From Rhodobacteraceae bacterium HLUCCA12 (GTDB lineage Bacteria; Pseudomonadota; Alphaproteobacteria; Rhodobacterales; Rhodobacteraceae): a stretch of 64,000 bases of DNA. The stretch is from assembly GCA_001314715.1 (NCBI GenBank), contig LJSV01000003.1, forward strand, positions 186,001-250,000, in the 5' to 3' direction. This document shows, piece by piece, positions 44,605 to 54,375 of the stretch (positions within the stretch are counted from its first letter, which is position 1; the number at the start of each line of letters is the position of its first letter). The position numbers were made by a program, and so were the translations under genes. Below the pieces are notes generated by a model. It made no database searches. It was given only the letters and a program-made list of their open reading frames with translations, and was not told where the DNA came from.

Positions 44605-46503
44605 TCAGGCCCAGTCCCAAGGCACGGTAAAGGCGCCCAGCGCATGCGACACGGCCGCGTCGTTAACATCGCCCGTGCGTTCGATACGGGCGACGAGGCC
44701 GCGCTTCTTGTCCTCGAACACCTCGGCCACGCGCGCGTTCAGACCTTCTTCCTTGAACAAGCCGTCAAAGACGCGCGCGATCGCCAGGCGCCGCAGATCG
44801 GGCTTGAAGATCTTGCCGACCGCTGTCTTGGGCAGTTCGGGCAATATCTCGATGTATTTGGGCACCGCCGCGCGTTCGGCGATCCGTTCCGCCGCGTGCT
44901 CCATCAACTCGCGGGTGCTGGTGCGGGCGTCCGAGACAAGCTCGACATAGGCGCAAGGCAGCTCGCCCGCCGTGGCATCGGGCTGACCGATCGCGCCGGC
45001 AAAGGCCACGGCCGGATGGCTGAGCAGGGCCTCTTCGATCATCGCGGGGTCGATGTTGTGGCCGCCGCGAATGATCAGATCCTTGGCGCGGCCGGTGATC
45101 CACAGATAGCCATCGGCGTCGATGCGGCCCAGATCGCCCGTGCGCAGATAGCGCCCCTGGGCAAAGAGGCCCAGGTTCTTGGCCTCTTCGGTATAGGTCG
45201 AGCCCTCATAGATGCCGGGCGAGCTGACACAGATCTCGCCCACCTGATCGACGGCGCATTCATGGTTGATGTCGCCGTTCGCGGCAAGGTTGAGGATGCG
45301 CACATCGGTATAGGGGAACGGAATGCCCACCGAGCCGATCTTCTTTTCCCCATCCACAGGATTGGCCGAGACAAGGCAGGTGGCCTCGGTCAGGCCATAT
45401 CCCTCGACAATGGCAACACCGGTCGCCTGTTCGAAACGTTTGTAAAGTTCAACGGGCAGGGCAGCCGAGCCGGAAAACCCGTTGCGCAAGGTTGAAATAT
45501 CCGCATTCACCTTGCGCTGCATGAGCGCCGAAAGCGCCGTGGGAACCGTGAACATGAAGGTTGCCTGCCAGCGTTCGACCAGCTTCCAGAAGTTGTCGAA
45601 CACGCCATCGCCGCGATAGCCCTGCGGCGTGGGAAAGACGACATGGGCACCCGAACAAAGCGAGGCCATCATGACCGGATAGGCGGCAAAGACATGAAAC
45701 AGCGGCAGCGGGCAGAGGATGATATCCTCGGGCGAGAACAGAAGTTCACCCCCCAGCCACCCGTTATAGAGAAGACCCGAGGCCTTGTGCTGGGCGACCT
45801 TTGGCGTGCCGGTCGTGCCGCCGGTATGGAAATAGGCGCAGACGCGGTCGTTTCCGGCCAGATCGAAGGTCAGGTGATCGGCGGGCTGGCGCGCCATCTC
45901 GGCGTTGAAATCCAGCACGCGGGCCGTGTGATGCACCGGGTTCTTGGGGCGGATGAACGGCACGATCCAGCTTTTGGGCGGGCTCATGTAGCGCAAGAGA
46001 TCGATTTCCAGAACGGTGCGCACATCGGGGGCGTTGCCCACCGCCTCGGCCACTTTCTGCGCGACATCGGTCTTGGGAAAGCTGCGCAGCGTGACCACGA
46101 CCTTGGCCTTGGTCTCGCGCAGGATGCCGGCGATCTTTTCGGGCTCCAGCAGCGGGTTGACCGGGTTGACCACGCCCGCGGTCATGGCGCCGAACAGCGC
46201 GATCGCGGTTTCGTTGATCGTGGGCAGGATATAGGCAACGGTGTCGCCCTCATTCACGCCAAGGCTGCGAAACAGATTGGCGGCCTGGGTAACCTGGGCA
46301 TGAAACTGCGTCCAGGTCAGGGTCTCGGCCTTGGCGCCGGGGTCTGAAAACAGCTGGAACGAGATCGCATTGCGGCTGCCGTGGCGGTTGCGAGTGCGCG
46401 TGATCTGTTCATAGACGGTCACGGGCACATCGCGTTCGCTCCAGGGCATCTGGGCTTCGATGGCATCACGGTCGGCAATGCTGGCAAAACGGTTGTTGGG
46501 CAT
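44605..46503 (-). CDS. Acyl-CoA synthetase (AMP-forming)
   Basis: A 632-aa fatty-acid-CoA ligase-like enzyme. The AMP-binding loop FHTGGTTGTPKVAQH has the unusual H-T-G-G-T-T order, followed by GYGLTEATC, RTGDLGRIDADGYLWITGRAKDLIIRGG and the C-terminal lysine site LPKTAVGKIFK. It activates a carboxylic acid to acyl-CoA; chain length cannot be told. ATG 46503 follows GGGAGGAC. The ABC exporter gene lies 76 bases upstream on the same strand. Confidence 0.92.
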   Translation of the reverse strand: MPNNRFASIADRDAIEAQMPWSERDVPVTVYEQITRTRNRHGSRNAISFQLFSDPGAKAETLTWTQFHAQVTQAANLFRSLGVNEGDTVAYILPTINETAIALFGAMTAGVVNPVNPLLEPEKIAGILRETKAKVVVTLRSFPKTDVAQKVAEAVGNAPDVRTVLEIDLLRYMSPPKSWIVPFIRPKNPVHHTARVLDFNAEMARQPADHLTFDLAGNDRVCAYFHTGGTTGTPKVAQHKASGLLYNGWLGGELLFSPEDIILCPLPLFHVFAAYPVMMASLCSGAHVVFPTPQGYRGDGVFDNFWKLVERWQATFMFTVPTALSALMQRKVNADISTLRNGFSGSAALPVELYKRFEQATGVAIVEGYGLTEATCLVSANPVDGEKKIGSVGIPFPYTDVRILNLAANGDINHECAVDQVGEICVSSPGIYEGSTYTEEAKNLGLFAQGRYLRTGDLGRIDADGYLWITGRAKDLIIRGGHNIDPAMIEEALLSHPAVAFAGAIGQPDATAGELPCAYVELVSDARTSTRELMEHAAERIAERAAVPKYIEILPELPKTAVGKIFKPDLRRLAIARVFDGLFKEEGLNARVAEVFEDKKRGLVARIERTGDVNDAAVSHALGAFTVPWDWA

Positions 46504-46579
46504 GGTGTCCTCCCCTGCGCGTGACCCATTGATGGCGCTTTTGCGCGCCAAGGGCAATGCGGTGAACCTGCCGCGAACG

Positions 46580-48376
46580 TCAGGTCAAGCCGTCCTGACC
46601 CTCGGTAAACTGCAAACGCGCCAGCCGCGCATAGAGCCCGTCTTGTGCCACCAGCGCCTCATGCGTGCCTTCGGCGACGATCCGGCCCTGATCGAAGACA
46701 ACGATTCGGTCGGCCTTGCGCACGGTCGCCAGCCGATGCGCGACCACCAGCGTGGTGCGATCCTTCGACAGATGTTCGACCGCGCGCTGCACGGCGCGTT
46801 CGCTTTCGGCATCCAGCGCCGAGGTCGCCTCGTCCAGCAACAGGATGGGCGTGTCGCGCAAGATCGCACGAGCAATGGCGATGCGCTGTTTTTGCCCGCC
46901 CGACAGCATCACCCCGCGTTCGCCCAGCTGGGTCTCATAGCCCTGCGGCAGGGCGGCGATGAACTCATGCGCCGCCGCGGCGCGGGCTGCGGCCTCGATC
47001 TCGGCATCGGTGGCGTCGGGGCGGCCAAAGCGGATGTTCTCGCGCGCCGAGGCACCGAATATCATCGGATCTTGCGGGACCAGCGCCATGGTGCTGCGCA
47101 GGTCGGTGCGGGTCAGGTCGCGGATATCGACCCCGTCCAGCCGGATCGCGCCCTGCTGCGGGTCGTAGAACCGCATGAGCAATTGAATGATCGTGGTCTT
47201 GCCCGCCCCCGACGGCCCCACCAGCGCCACGGTTTCCCCCGGCGCCACGTCAATCGACACCCCGTCCAGCGCCGACTGACCGGGGCGCGAGGGGTAGTGA
47301 AACCGCACCGACTGAAACGCGACCGCGCCGCGCACCGGCTGGGGCAACGCCACAGGCGCGGCGGGATCTTGCACCTGATCGATGGCCTTCATCAGTTCGA
47401 CCAGGCGTTCGGTCGCACCAGCGGCGCGCTGCAACTCGCCCCAGATTTCCGACAGCGCGCCGACCGAGCCCGCGACGATTACCGAATAGATGACGAATTG
47501 CACCAGCTCGCCGATCGTCATGGTGCCCGCGCGCACGTCCAGCGCGCCGATCCACAGCACCCCGACGATGCCGCTGAACACCAGAAAGATCACGATCACG
47601 GTCATCACCGCGCGCGTGGCGATCCGCTTGAGCGCGATGGCATAGGATTTCTCGGTCACGTCGTCGAACGCCGCGCTGCTGTGGCGTTCATGGGTAAAGG
47701 CCTGCACCGTCTGGACCGCGCCCAACGCCTCGGAGGCTGAACCCGAAGAGGCCGCGATCCAGTCCTGGTTCTCGCGCGAGAGGCGGCGCAGGCGGCGCCC
47801 CAGCACCACGATCGGCACGATCACCGCCGGCACCAGCAAGAGCACAAGACCCGTCAGCTTGGGCGAGGTCAGTGCCAGTAGCGCCAGCCCGCCGAACAGC
47901 AGCAAGACGTTACGCAGCGCCACCGAGATCGACGATCCGACGATGGACTGGATCAGCGTGGTGTCGGTGGTGATGCGCGACAGCACCTCGCCGGTCATGA
48001 TGCGTTCATAGAACGCGGGGCTGAGACCGATCACGCGCGCGAAAACCGCACGACGTATGTCGGCCACGACCCGTTCGCCCAGACGGGTCACCATGTAGTA
48101 ACGCGCGCCGGTTCCCAGCGCCAGCAAGGCCGCAATTCCCAGCGAGGCCGCGAAATACTGGTTGAGCAGGTGCAACTCGCCGTCGCCGAAACTATCCACG
48201 ACACGGCGCACGGCCAACGGCAGCGCCAGTGACACCATCGCCGTCACCGTCAGTGCGACCAGCGCGCCCGCCAGCAACATCCGATAGCGCGACAGAAAGG
48301 GCCAAAGACCGGACAGCGCCCCGACTCTGCGCGAGGCCGCGCGTTCATCGTTCTGGATCTGGGGGGTATCGGCCAT
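46580..48376 (-). CDS. ABC exporter, fused permease-ATPase
   Basis: A 598-aa half transporter with six TM helices in the first 310 residues and a C-terminal ATPase. It has Walker A GPSGAGKTT, signature LSGGQKQRIAIARA, Walker B ILLLDEATSALD and the H-loop HRLAT. It resembles MsbA/BmrA-type homodimeric exporters of lipids or drugs. The track ORF starts at 48622, but ATG 48376 (MADTPQIQNDERAASRR) gives the standard size. It is divergent from the AGCS symporter gene. Confidence 0.92.
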   Translation of the reverse strand: MADTPQIQNDERAASRRVGALSGLWPFLSRYRMLLAGALVALTVTAMVSLALPLAVRRVVDSFGDGELHLLNQYFAASLGIAALLALGTGARYYMVTRLGERVVADIRRAVFARVIGLSPAFYERIMTGEVLSRITTDTTLIQSIVGSSISVALRNVLLLFGGLALLALTSPKLTGLVLLLVPAVIVPIVVLGRRLRRLSRENQDWIAASSGSASEALGAVQTVQAFTHERHSSAAFDDVTEKSYAIALKRIATRAVMTVIVIFLVFSGIVGVLWIGALDVRAGTMTIGELVQFVIYSVIVAGSVGALSEIWGELQRAAGATERLVELMKAIDQVQDPAAPVALPQPVRGAVAFQSVRFHYPSRPGQSALDGVSIDVAPGETVALVGPSGAGKTTIIQLLMRFYDPQQGAIRLDGVDIRDLTRTDLRSTMALVPQDPMIFGASARENIRFGRPDATDAEIEAAARAAAAHEFIAALPQGYETQLGERGVMLSGGQKQRIAIARAILRDTPILLLDEATSALDAESERAVQRAVEHLSKDRTTLVVAHRLATVRKADRIVVFDQGRIVAEGTHEALVAQDGLYARLARLQFTEGQDGLT

Positions 48377-48561
48377 GGCTCCGCTTGCAATCAGGTCGGT
48401 CGCCCGCCGGTTTAGGCGAGAGCGCGGTCCGGGGCAAGCGCACTTGCCGCGCGGCCAGTTGCCGCATTGGCCCCGCGGATACCTGGCGTGCCGCTTCGCG
48501 GTCTTTTCCTTTGCGGCGTTTCGTCCCATGATCGCGCCGCAAAGATCAGGCAAGGGCAGCC

Positions 48562-50103
48562 ATGTCGGCAAACACATGCCTTGGGCCCGGCGTGCTGGCC
48601 GGGGTCGTCGTGCTGACGGCATCGCCGGCTGAGGCCAGCATGGGCGAAACCATCGACGCGCTGTTCGCCGGCGCCACCGGCTGGTTCGTGGCGCTGGTCT
48701 TTGCCGAAGTGCCAGGCACCGGCCTGCCCTGGATCGTGGGCTGGCTGGTGCTGGGGGCGGTGGTGTTCACGCTGGCGTTCGGCTTCATCCAGTTTCGCGC
48801 CTTCGGGCATGCGCTGGCGGTGGTCGGCGGCCACTATTCCGACCCGGCACACAAGGGCGAGGTCAGCCATTTCCAGGCGCTGACGACCGCGCTTTCCGGC
48901 ACGGTCGGTCTGGGCAACATCGCCGGGGTCGCGGTGGCTGTCAGCCTGGGCGGGGCGGGCGCGGCCTTCTGGATGATCCTGGCCGGCATTCTGGGCATGG
49001 CCACGAAATTCGTCGAATGCACGCTGGGCGTGAAATACCGCAACGAATACCCCGATGGCACGGTGTCGGGCGGGCCGATGTATTATCTGAAAAAAGGGTT
49101 CGCCGAACGCGGCCTGCCGCTGGGTGGCGTGCTGGCGGGCTTGTTCGCGGTCTTTTGCGTGCTGGGGGCGTTGGGGGCCGGCAACATGTTCCAGGCCAAC
49201 CAGGCCGCCGCGCAGGTGCAGACCGCGCTTGGCGTCCCGGTCTGGGTATCGGGGCTGGTCATGGCCGTGGTGGTCTTTGCCGTGATCGTGGGCGGCATAC
49301 GATCCATCGCCCGCGTGACCGACAAGGTCGTGCCGTTCATGGGGGCGGGCTATGTGTTGATGGCCGTGGCGGTTCTGATCATGCATGGCGACCGGATCGG
49401 CTGGGCCTTTGGCGAGATCCTGCGCGGGGCCTTCACCGACAGCGGTATCGCAGGCGGCATGGTCGGCGCGCTGATCCAGGGGTTCCGGCGGGCGGCGTTT
49501 TCCAACGAGGCCGGGCTTGGATCGGCGGCGATCGCGCATTCGGCGGTGCGCACGAACGAGCCGATCAGCGAAGGAATCGTGGCGCTGCTGGAACCCTTCA
49601 TCGATACGGTGGTGGTCTGCACCATGACCGCGCTGGTGATCATCATCACCGGGCAACTGGTGCAGGACGCCGCAACCGGGCGCTATGTGCTGGACGAGGC
49701 CGGGCGCATCGTCACGGCCACGGGTGCCACGGGCGGCGTGCCCATCACCTCGGCGGCGTTCGGCGCGGCCTTTGGCTGGGCGCCGCATGCGCTGGCACTG
49801 GCGGTGGTGTTGTTCGCCTTTTCCACGCTGATCACCTGGTCCTATTACGGGATGAAAGCCTGGACCTATCTGCTGGGCGAGGGGCCGGGCAAGGAACTGG
49901 TGTTCAAGGTGCTTTACTGCGGCTTCGTCCTTGTCGGGGCGGTGTCCGGGCTTGACGCCGTCATCGACTTTTCGGATGCGGCGGTGTTTTGCATGGCGGT
50001 CGTCAACATCATCGGCCTTTATGCGCTGGCCCCCGTGGTCAGGGCCGAACTGGCGGGTTACAATGCCAGGCGCAGATCCGGGGCCATTCGCCGGTTTCGC
50101 TGA
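48562..50103 (+). CDS. Sodium:alanine symporter family (AGCS) transporter
   Basis: A 513-aa inner-membrane protein. GGHYSDPAHKGEVSHFQALTTALSGTVGLGNIAGVAVAV, GGPMYYLKKGF, NEAGLGSAAIAHSAVRT and WSYYGMKAWTYLLGE are the conserved AGCS blocks. It imports alanine, glycine or similar amino acids with sodium. The N-terminus carries an extra hydrophobic segment like a cleavable signal (GVLAGVVVLTASPAEAS). An 18-base tandem duplication follows the gene. Confidence 0.94.
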   Translation: MSANTCLGPGVLAGVVVLTASPAEASMGETIDALFAGATGWFVALVFAEVPGTGLPWIVGWLVLGAVVFTLAFGFIQFRAFGHALAVVGGHYSDPAHKGEVSHFQALTTALSGTVGLGNIAGVAVAVSLGGAGAAFWMILAGILGMATKFVECTLGVKYRNEYPDGTVSGGPMYYLKKGFAERGLPLGGVLAGLFAVFCVLGALGAGNMFQANQAAAQVQTALGVPVWVSGLVMAVVVFAVIVGGIRSIARVTDKVVPFMGAGYVLMAVAVLIMHGDRIGWAFGEILRGAFTDSGIAGGMVGALIQGFRRAAFSNEAGLGSAAIAHSAVRTNEPISEGIVALLEPFIDTVVVCTMTALVIIITGQLVQDAATGRYVLDEAGRIVTATGATGGVPITSAAFGAAFGWAPHALALAVVLFAFSTLITWSYYGMKAWTYLLGEGPGKELVFKVLYCGFVLVGAVSGLDAVIDFSDAAVFCMAVVNIIGLYALAPVVRAELAGYNARRRSGAIRRFR

Positions 50104-50121
50104 TCCGGGGCGGCGGTGGCC

Positions 50122-50157
50122 CACGCCTCGCCAAAAGGTCACGCCTCGCCAAAAGGT
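50122..50157. repeat. 18-bp perfect tandem duplication
   Basis: CACGCCTCGCCAAAAGGT occurs twice without a gap between the AGCS symporter stop and the DUF4139 gene. It could be a recent replication slip or a doubled binding site upstream of the DUF4139 gene. Confidence 0.9.
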
Positions 50158-50249
50158 GAAGCGCAGGCCGTTGCCGGAACCGCCGGCGCGCGGCACTGTG
50201 ATTGCGCCCCCGCGCCCCTGACGGGCGCCCCTGCCGGAGCCTTCTGTTC

Positions 50250-52148
50250 ATGCCGCATCTGTTCCCCCTGCCCCGCCGCCTTGGACCGGCGCTTGCCCTG
50301 GCGCTTGGCGGCGTCGGGCTGGCCCTGCCGCTGTACGCCGACACATCGGTCCGGGCGGTGACGCTGTCGACTGCCGGGCTGGCGATGATCGAGGCGCGCG
50401 CCACGCTGGACGATAGCCCCCTGCACCTGCCCGTGGCGCGCGACGATATCGACGATTTCCTGAAATCGCTGTGGGTCCTGGACCCGGCGGGCGCCGTGGC
50501 GCATCTGACGATGCGCGGCCCCGGCGGGTTCGACGATGCGTTCGACCGGCTGGCACTGAGCCCCGACGACGTGACCGACCGCGCCCGGCTGCTGACGGCA
50601 ACGACCGGCGCCCCGATCATGGCCGAGCGGCGCGGCGAGCGCTGGACGGGCCTGAACATGGGGGTCAGCGAGCGACCCTGCGAGGCGGGAACCTGCCGGG
50701 TTCTGAACCTTCAGGCCGAGGACGGCAGCCTGCGCGCCATCGCGCTGGATGAGGCGTTGAGCGTGACCTTCACCGACGCGGCCGACCGCGATGCGGTGCG
50801 CCAGGCGCTGGAGGCCTGGCGCCTGCGCGCCGACGACCGGCAGGTGACGGTCAGCCTGCGCACCGATGACCCGTCCGAACGCGAGGCCGGGCTGGTCTGG
50901 CTGCAACAGGCCCCGGTCTGGCGCACCGCCTGGCGCGCGGTGGATACCGATGACGGCCTGCGCCTGGTCGGTTGGGCCGTGGTGGAAAACGCCACCGGGC
51001 AGGACTGGGACGAGGTGCAACTGACGCTGGCAACCGGCGCCACCCGCAACATCGCCGCCGACCTCTATGCCCGCCGGCTGGCCGCGCGCGAGGCCGGACC
51101 GGCACTGGAACCGGCACCGATGCCGGCCCCCATGGCCCGCAGCGGCGCGCTGGCCATGATGCCGGAAATCGCCGACAGTGCCGCCAGCGCCGAGACCACC
51201 GGCGATGACGGCGACAGCTTCACCCGGTTCACGCTGGATCAGCCGGTCACGCTGGCGGCCGGGCAGATCGTCAGCCTGCCATTCCTGTCCGAAACGCTGC
51301 CGGATGCGCGGATGACGCTCTATCGCGGTGGCGAGGGCGCGCGCCATCCCTCCGTCGCCTTGCAGATCGAGAACCCGCTGCCGCTGCGGCTGCCGGCAGG
51401 CGTTCTGACGCTCTATGAGGCCGGGCGCGGCCATGCCGGTGATACGATCATCCCCGAACTGGCGCCGGGCGCGACCGAGACCGTGGATTTCGCGCAAGAC
51501 AGCGCCGTCACCATCCGTGAGGAGACCGGCACCACCGAACGGCTGCGCGAGATGCGTCTGGTGCGCGGATTGTTGCATGTCACCGAGGATCTGGAGCGGC
51601 GCACCACCTATCGCATCGAGGGCGCGCCGCAGTCCGGGCGGCGCCTGACGCTGGAGCATCCGCGCCGCCCGGACTGGAGCGTCACCGAACCGAACGAGGC
51701 CGAGGAAACCGCGGATGCCTGGCGCTGGGAGATCGACCTGCCCGCGGGCGAGACGGTGACCCATACGGTGACCGAGCGCCAGCCACGCCTGCGCCGGATC
51801 GCGTTGATGAACGCCGATCTGCCGACGCTGGCGTTCTGGGAACAGCGCGCCGACGATCCGGAGCTGCGCGAGACGCTGGCCGATTTGGCCGAGCTGAATC
51901 GCGAGGTCGAGGCGGCCGAAACCCGCGCGCGCCGCGCCGCCGACGAGGCCGAGGCACTGGAGCGCGAGCAGGACCGGCTGGTGGAGTTGATCGTGCAATT
52001 GGGCGACGACAGCGCCGCCAACCGCGACCGCCGCGCCCGCGTCGATGCGATCGACGCCGAGATCGCCGCGCAGATACAGACCCGCCGCGATGCCGAGGCC
52101 GAGATCGACGACCTGCGCGCCCGGATCGCCGACCTGCTGGAGGGCTGA
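50250..52148 (+). CDS. DUF4139-domain exported protein
   Basis: A 632-aa protein with a short signal-like N-terminus (LGPALALALGGVGLALPLYAD). PVWRTAWRAVDTDDGLRLVGWAVVENATGQDWDEVQLTLATG is the DUF4139 core, and IPELAPGATETVDFAQDSAVTI a later block. The C-terminal 100 residues form a coiled coil (about 530-630; LNREVEAAETRARRAADEAEALEREQDRLVEL). Related proteins are often called mucoidy-inhibitor MuiA-like, but function is unknown. The start ATG 50250 excludes the longer track N-terminus. Confidence 0.82.
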   Translation: MPHLFPLPRRLGPALALALGGVGLALPLYADTSVRAVTLSTAGLAMIEARATLDDSPLHLPVARDDIDDFLKSLWVLDPAGAVAHLTMRGPGGFDDAFDRLALSPDDVTDRARLLTATTGAPIMAERRGERWTGLNMGVSERPCEAGTCRVLNLQAEDGSLRAIALDEALSVTFTDAADRDAVRQALEAWRLRADDRQVTVSLRTDDPSEREAGLVWLQQAPVWRTAWRAVDTDDGLRLVGWAVVENATGQDWDEVQLTLATGATRNIAADLYARRLAAREAGPALEPAPMPAPMARSGALAMMPEIADSAASAETTGDDGDSFTRFTLDQPVTLAAGQIVSLPFLSETLPDARMTLYRGGEGARHPSVALQIENPLPLRLPAGVLTLYEAGRGHAGDTIIPELAPGATETVDFAQDSAVTIREETGTTERLREMRLVRGLLHVTEDLERRTTYRIEGAPQSGRRLTLEHPRRPDWSVTEPNEAEETADAWRWEIDLPAGETVTHTVTERQPRLRRIALMNADLPTLAFWEQRADDPELRETLADLAELNREVEAAETRARRAADEAEALEREQDRLVELIVQLGDDSAANRDRRARVDAIDAEIAAQIQTRRDAEAEIDDLRARIADLLEG

Positions 52149-52157
52149 GACGGCGCA

Positions 52158-52220
52158 GGGGGGCGCTGCCCCCCTCTTGGCTGCGCCAATTCACCCCCCG
52201 GCGTATTTTCGGCAAGATGA
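52158..52220 (-). repeat. Intact two-hairpin intergenic repeat (copy 2)
   Basis: Read on the minus strand it gives the box TCATCTTGCCGAAAATACG, a G-run and TGA, hairpin one TTGGC-GCA-GCCAA, then hairpin two GGGGGGC-AGC-GCCCCCC. Copy 1 (27599-27627 joined to 35754-35793) has the same box and hairpin two but hairpin one GCCGC-GCA-GCGGC, with the stem changed on both sides. It lies downstream of the DUF4139 gene. Confidence 0.85.
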
Positions 52221-52335
52221 AGCCGACCGTCAGCGCGACGACGCGGGGGCAGAACCGGGCGCCGGCTTCGCCGCTTCCATGCGGGTGCGGCATCGCCTAT
52301 GGTCGCGGCGACGAACTAAGCGGGCCGCCCTTTTC

Positions 52336-53904
52336 ATGCCGACCGATCCCCTGCCGACTGACCCCCTGCCCGCCGGTGCCGCGCCACAGATGGCGTTTTC
52401 AGACGATCAGGCGCAGGCATGGGACCAATTGGCCGAGTTGCTGGCCAAGGCCGGAATCCGGCTGATGGACGAGGAAACCGACCCGCCCGACCCCGACGCG
52501 CCCGATGCGGTGTGCGCGATCCTGGGCAAGGCCGGGTCGGGCAAGACCATGCTTCTGGCGGCGCTGACCAAGGCGCTGATCGCCGCCGGGGTCGAGACCG
52601 TATCGGGCGATTACGAGGGGCGGCGGCGCAGGGACCGGCGGACGCTGGCGATCCTGGCGCCAACGAACAAGGCCGCGTCGGTGCTGCGCAACCGCGGCGT
52701 TCCGGCGACCACGATCCATCGCATCCTCTATACCCCGGTTTATGACCCGGAATACGAGAAGATCGCCGAATGGCTGGCCGGGAACGGCCCGCGCCCGGAC
52801 ATGCCGGATCTGGGCGAGACCGCGCTGGACCGGGCGCAGGCCTTTTACGCGACCGTCAAGTCGATCCCCGGCGCGCTGGCCGCCGCCGGGCTGCGCGGCA
52901 GCGATTTCATCAAGGGCTGGAAACGGCGCGAGGATCCGCTGGACATCGGCTTCATCGACGAAAGCTCGATGCTGGACACCCGCCAGTTCGAGGATCTGCG
53001 CGAGATCTTCCAGACGCTGGTTCTGTTCGGCGATCCGGCGCAGCTGGCGCCGGTGGGGCAGTCGGGCGAGATGATCTTCGACACCCTGCCCGCCGCCAAC
53101 CGCATCAACCTGAACCGGATTCACCGGCAGGTGGCGGGCAACCCGATCCTGGACCTGGCGCATGCGCTGGCCGATCCCGATCTGGCTTTCGAGGATTTCG
53201 AGGCCCGGATCGAGGCGGCCGCGCGCACCGATGACCGGGTGGTCTGGGCACCGCGGGTGAACAGCGACCTGATGGCGCGATCGCCGGTCTTGGTCTGGCG
53301 CAATGTCACCCGGATCCGCCTGATCCACGCCTTTCGCACCGCCCACGGCGCACCCGAGACCGAACTTCTGCCCGGAGAGCCGCTGATCTGCGACGGGCTG
53401 GAGCTGCCGCTGAAGCACCGTAAGAAGCGCATCGACCTTGAGGCGCGCGGGCTGATCCGGGGGGCGCAGGTGATCTACCTGGGGCCGGGCAAGCGCCCCG
53501 GCTTTTCGCGCCTGCATGTCATCGGCGCCGAGGAGCCGCAGGTGTCGGCCGCGTCGATCATCAAGATCGAACGCGAGGCCGAGGAAGAGCCGTTCATTCC
53601 CTTTGCCGCGCATATGGGCGCGGCCTTTCTGCACGGCGCGGCGGTCACGATCCACAAGGCGCAGGGCTCGCAATGGCCCGAGGTCCAGGTCTTTGCGCCC
53701 GATCTATTCGCCGCCGCGCGGGCGGGCCGGGTCGAGGCCGGGATACCGCTGTGGAAGCGGCTGGCCTATGTCGCCATCACCCGCGCCGAACACCGGCTGC
53801 ACTGGGTGGTGCGCAATCGCCTAGCGCGGCCGGTCGAACCGCTGGGCACCGACGATCTGGGCGGCGCGCCGGCGGCGTTGAACTTGCGCGCGGAAGGGCC
53901 GTAA
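52336..53904 (+). CDS. RecD-like ATP-dependent DNA helicase
   Basis: A 522-aa SF1B helicase. Walker A GKAGSGKTMLL near residue 67, LAPTNKAASVLR (motif Ia), GFIDESSMLD (motif II), LFGDPAQLAPVGQSG (motif III), and C-terminal GAAVTIHKAQGSQWPEVQVF and AYVAITRAEHRLHW (motifs V/VI) are present. Proteins of this size are stand-alone RecD/Dda-like helicases in DNA repair or replication restart. The track start at 52045 lies inside the preceding gene; ATG 52336 (MPTDPLPTDPLPAG) is preferred. Confidence 0.92.
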   Translation: MPTDPLPTDPLPAGAAPQMAFSDDQAQAWDQLAELLAKAGIRLMDEETDPPDPDAPDAVCAILGKAGSGKTMLLAALTKALIAAGVETVSGDYEGRRRRDRRTLAILAPTNKAASVLRNRGVPATTIHRILYTPVYDPEYEKIAEWLAGNGPRPDMPDLGETALDRAQAFYATVKSIPGALAAAGLRGSDFIKGWKRREDPLDIGFIDESSMLDTRQFEDLREIFQTLVLFGDPAQLAPVGQSGEMIFDTLPAANRINLNRIHRQVAGNPILDLAHALADPDLAFEDFEARIEAAARTDDRVVWAPRVNSDLMARSPVLVWRNVTRIRLIHAFRTAHGAPETELLPGEPLICDGLELPLKHRKKRIDLEARGLIRGAQVIYLGPGKRPGFSRLHVIGAEEPQVSAASIIKIEREAEEEPFIPFAAHMGAAFLHGAAVTIHKAQGSQWPEVQVFAPDLFAAARAGRVEAGIPLWKRLAYVAITRAEHRLHWVVRNRLARPVEPLGTDDLGGAPAALNLRAEGP

Positions 53905-53907
53905 CCC

Positions 53908-54264
53908 TCAGGCGGCTGCGGTCTGGCCCCGAAAGGCCGCGCTGTTGGGGCAAAAGCCTGCCGCACCGGGGCGCGCGAAATCCCCCAGCGACAGAAAGCT
54001 GCGACATTCCAGCGTGTGCGGGCATTCGGCGCAGGTTTCGACCATGTTCACCCATTGCGCGCGATCGCGCTGCAAGGCGTCGGCATCAAGATCGAACACG
54101 CGCCCCATGGCCTGCACGCGCGCCGGGATTGCGCGCGGCATCGCGGCAAGGTTCAGCGCCTGTTCGCGGCTGACGCCCATATCGGACAAGTCGCGTTCAC
54201 CCAGCGCCGAAATGGTGGCAAGATCGTGGTCCTGTCTTGCCAGTCGTCTGATCCATTCAAACAT
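53908..54264 (-). CDS. DUF1127/DUF6455-like small cysteine protein
   Basis: A 118-aa protein. The N-terminus (LARQDHDLATISALGERDLSDMGVSREQ) resembles DUF1127, short arginine-rich proteins linked to RNA and stress. The C-terminal part has cysteines in ETCAECPHTLECRSFL and GAAGFCPN, as in the Rhodobacteraceae family DUF6455, possibly for metal or redox. It starts 54 bases from an FnrL-like box. Its stop lies four bases from the convergent helicase stop. Function unknown. Confidence 0.65.
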   Translation of the reverse strand: MFEWIRRLARQDHDLATISALGERDLSDMGVSREQALNLAAMPRAIPARVQAMGRVFDLDADALQRDRAQWVNMVETCAECPHTLECRSFLSLGDFARPGAAGFCPNSAAFRGQTAAA

Positions 54265-54317
54265 GCTACCCTCCTTCGACTGACCACGATCCTATATTGC
54301 CAGGGGCGCGGCGCGCC

Positions 54318-54331
54318 TTGATCCTTGTCAA
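54318..54331. promoter_or_regulatory. FNR/FnrL-like box
   Basis: TTGATCCTTGTCAA matches the FNR/FnrL pattern TTGAT-N4-ATCAA with one change, and its complement reads TTGAC-N4-ATCAA, a form common among Rhodobacterales FnrL sites. It lies 54 bases before the DUF6455-like start (leftward) and 175 before usp (rightward). Confidence 0.6.
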
Positions 54332-54375
54332 GATCGACCGACGTCTGATAGGGGCGCCGCACGCGAAGAGGGACA

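Noticed and set aside
48412-50196. 594-aa leftward ORF opposite the AGCS symporter
   Set aside because: His/Arg/Gly-rich shadow frame; the rightward frame is a clear transporter.
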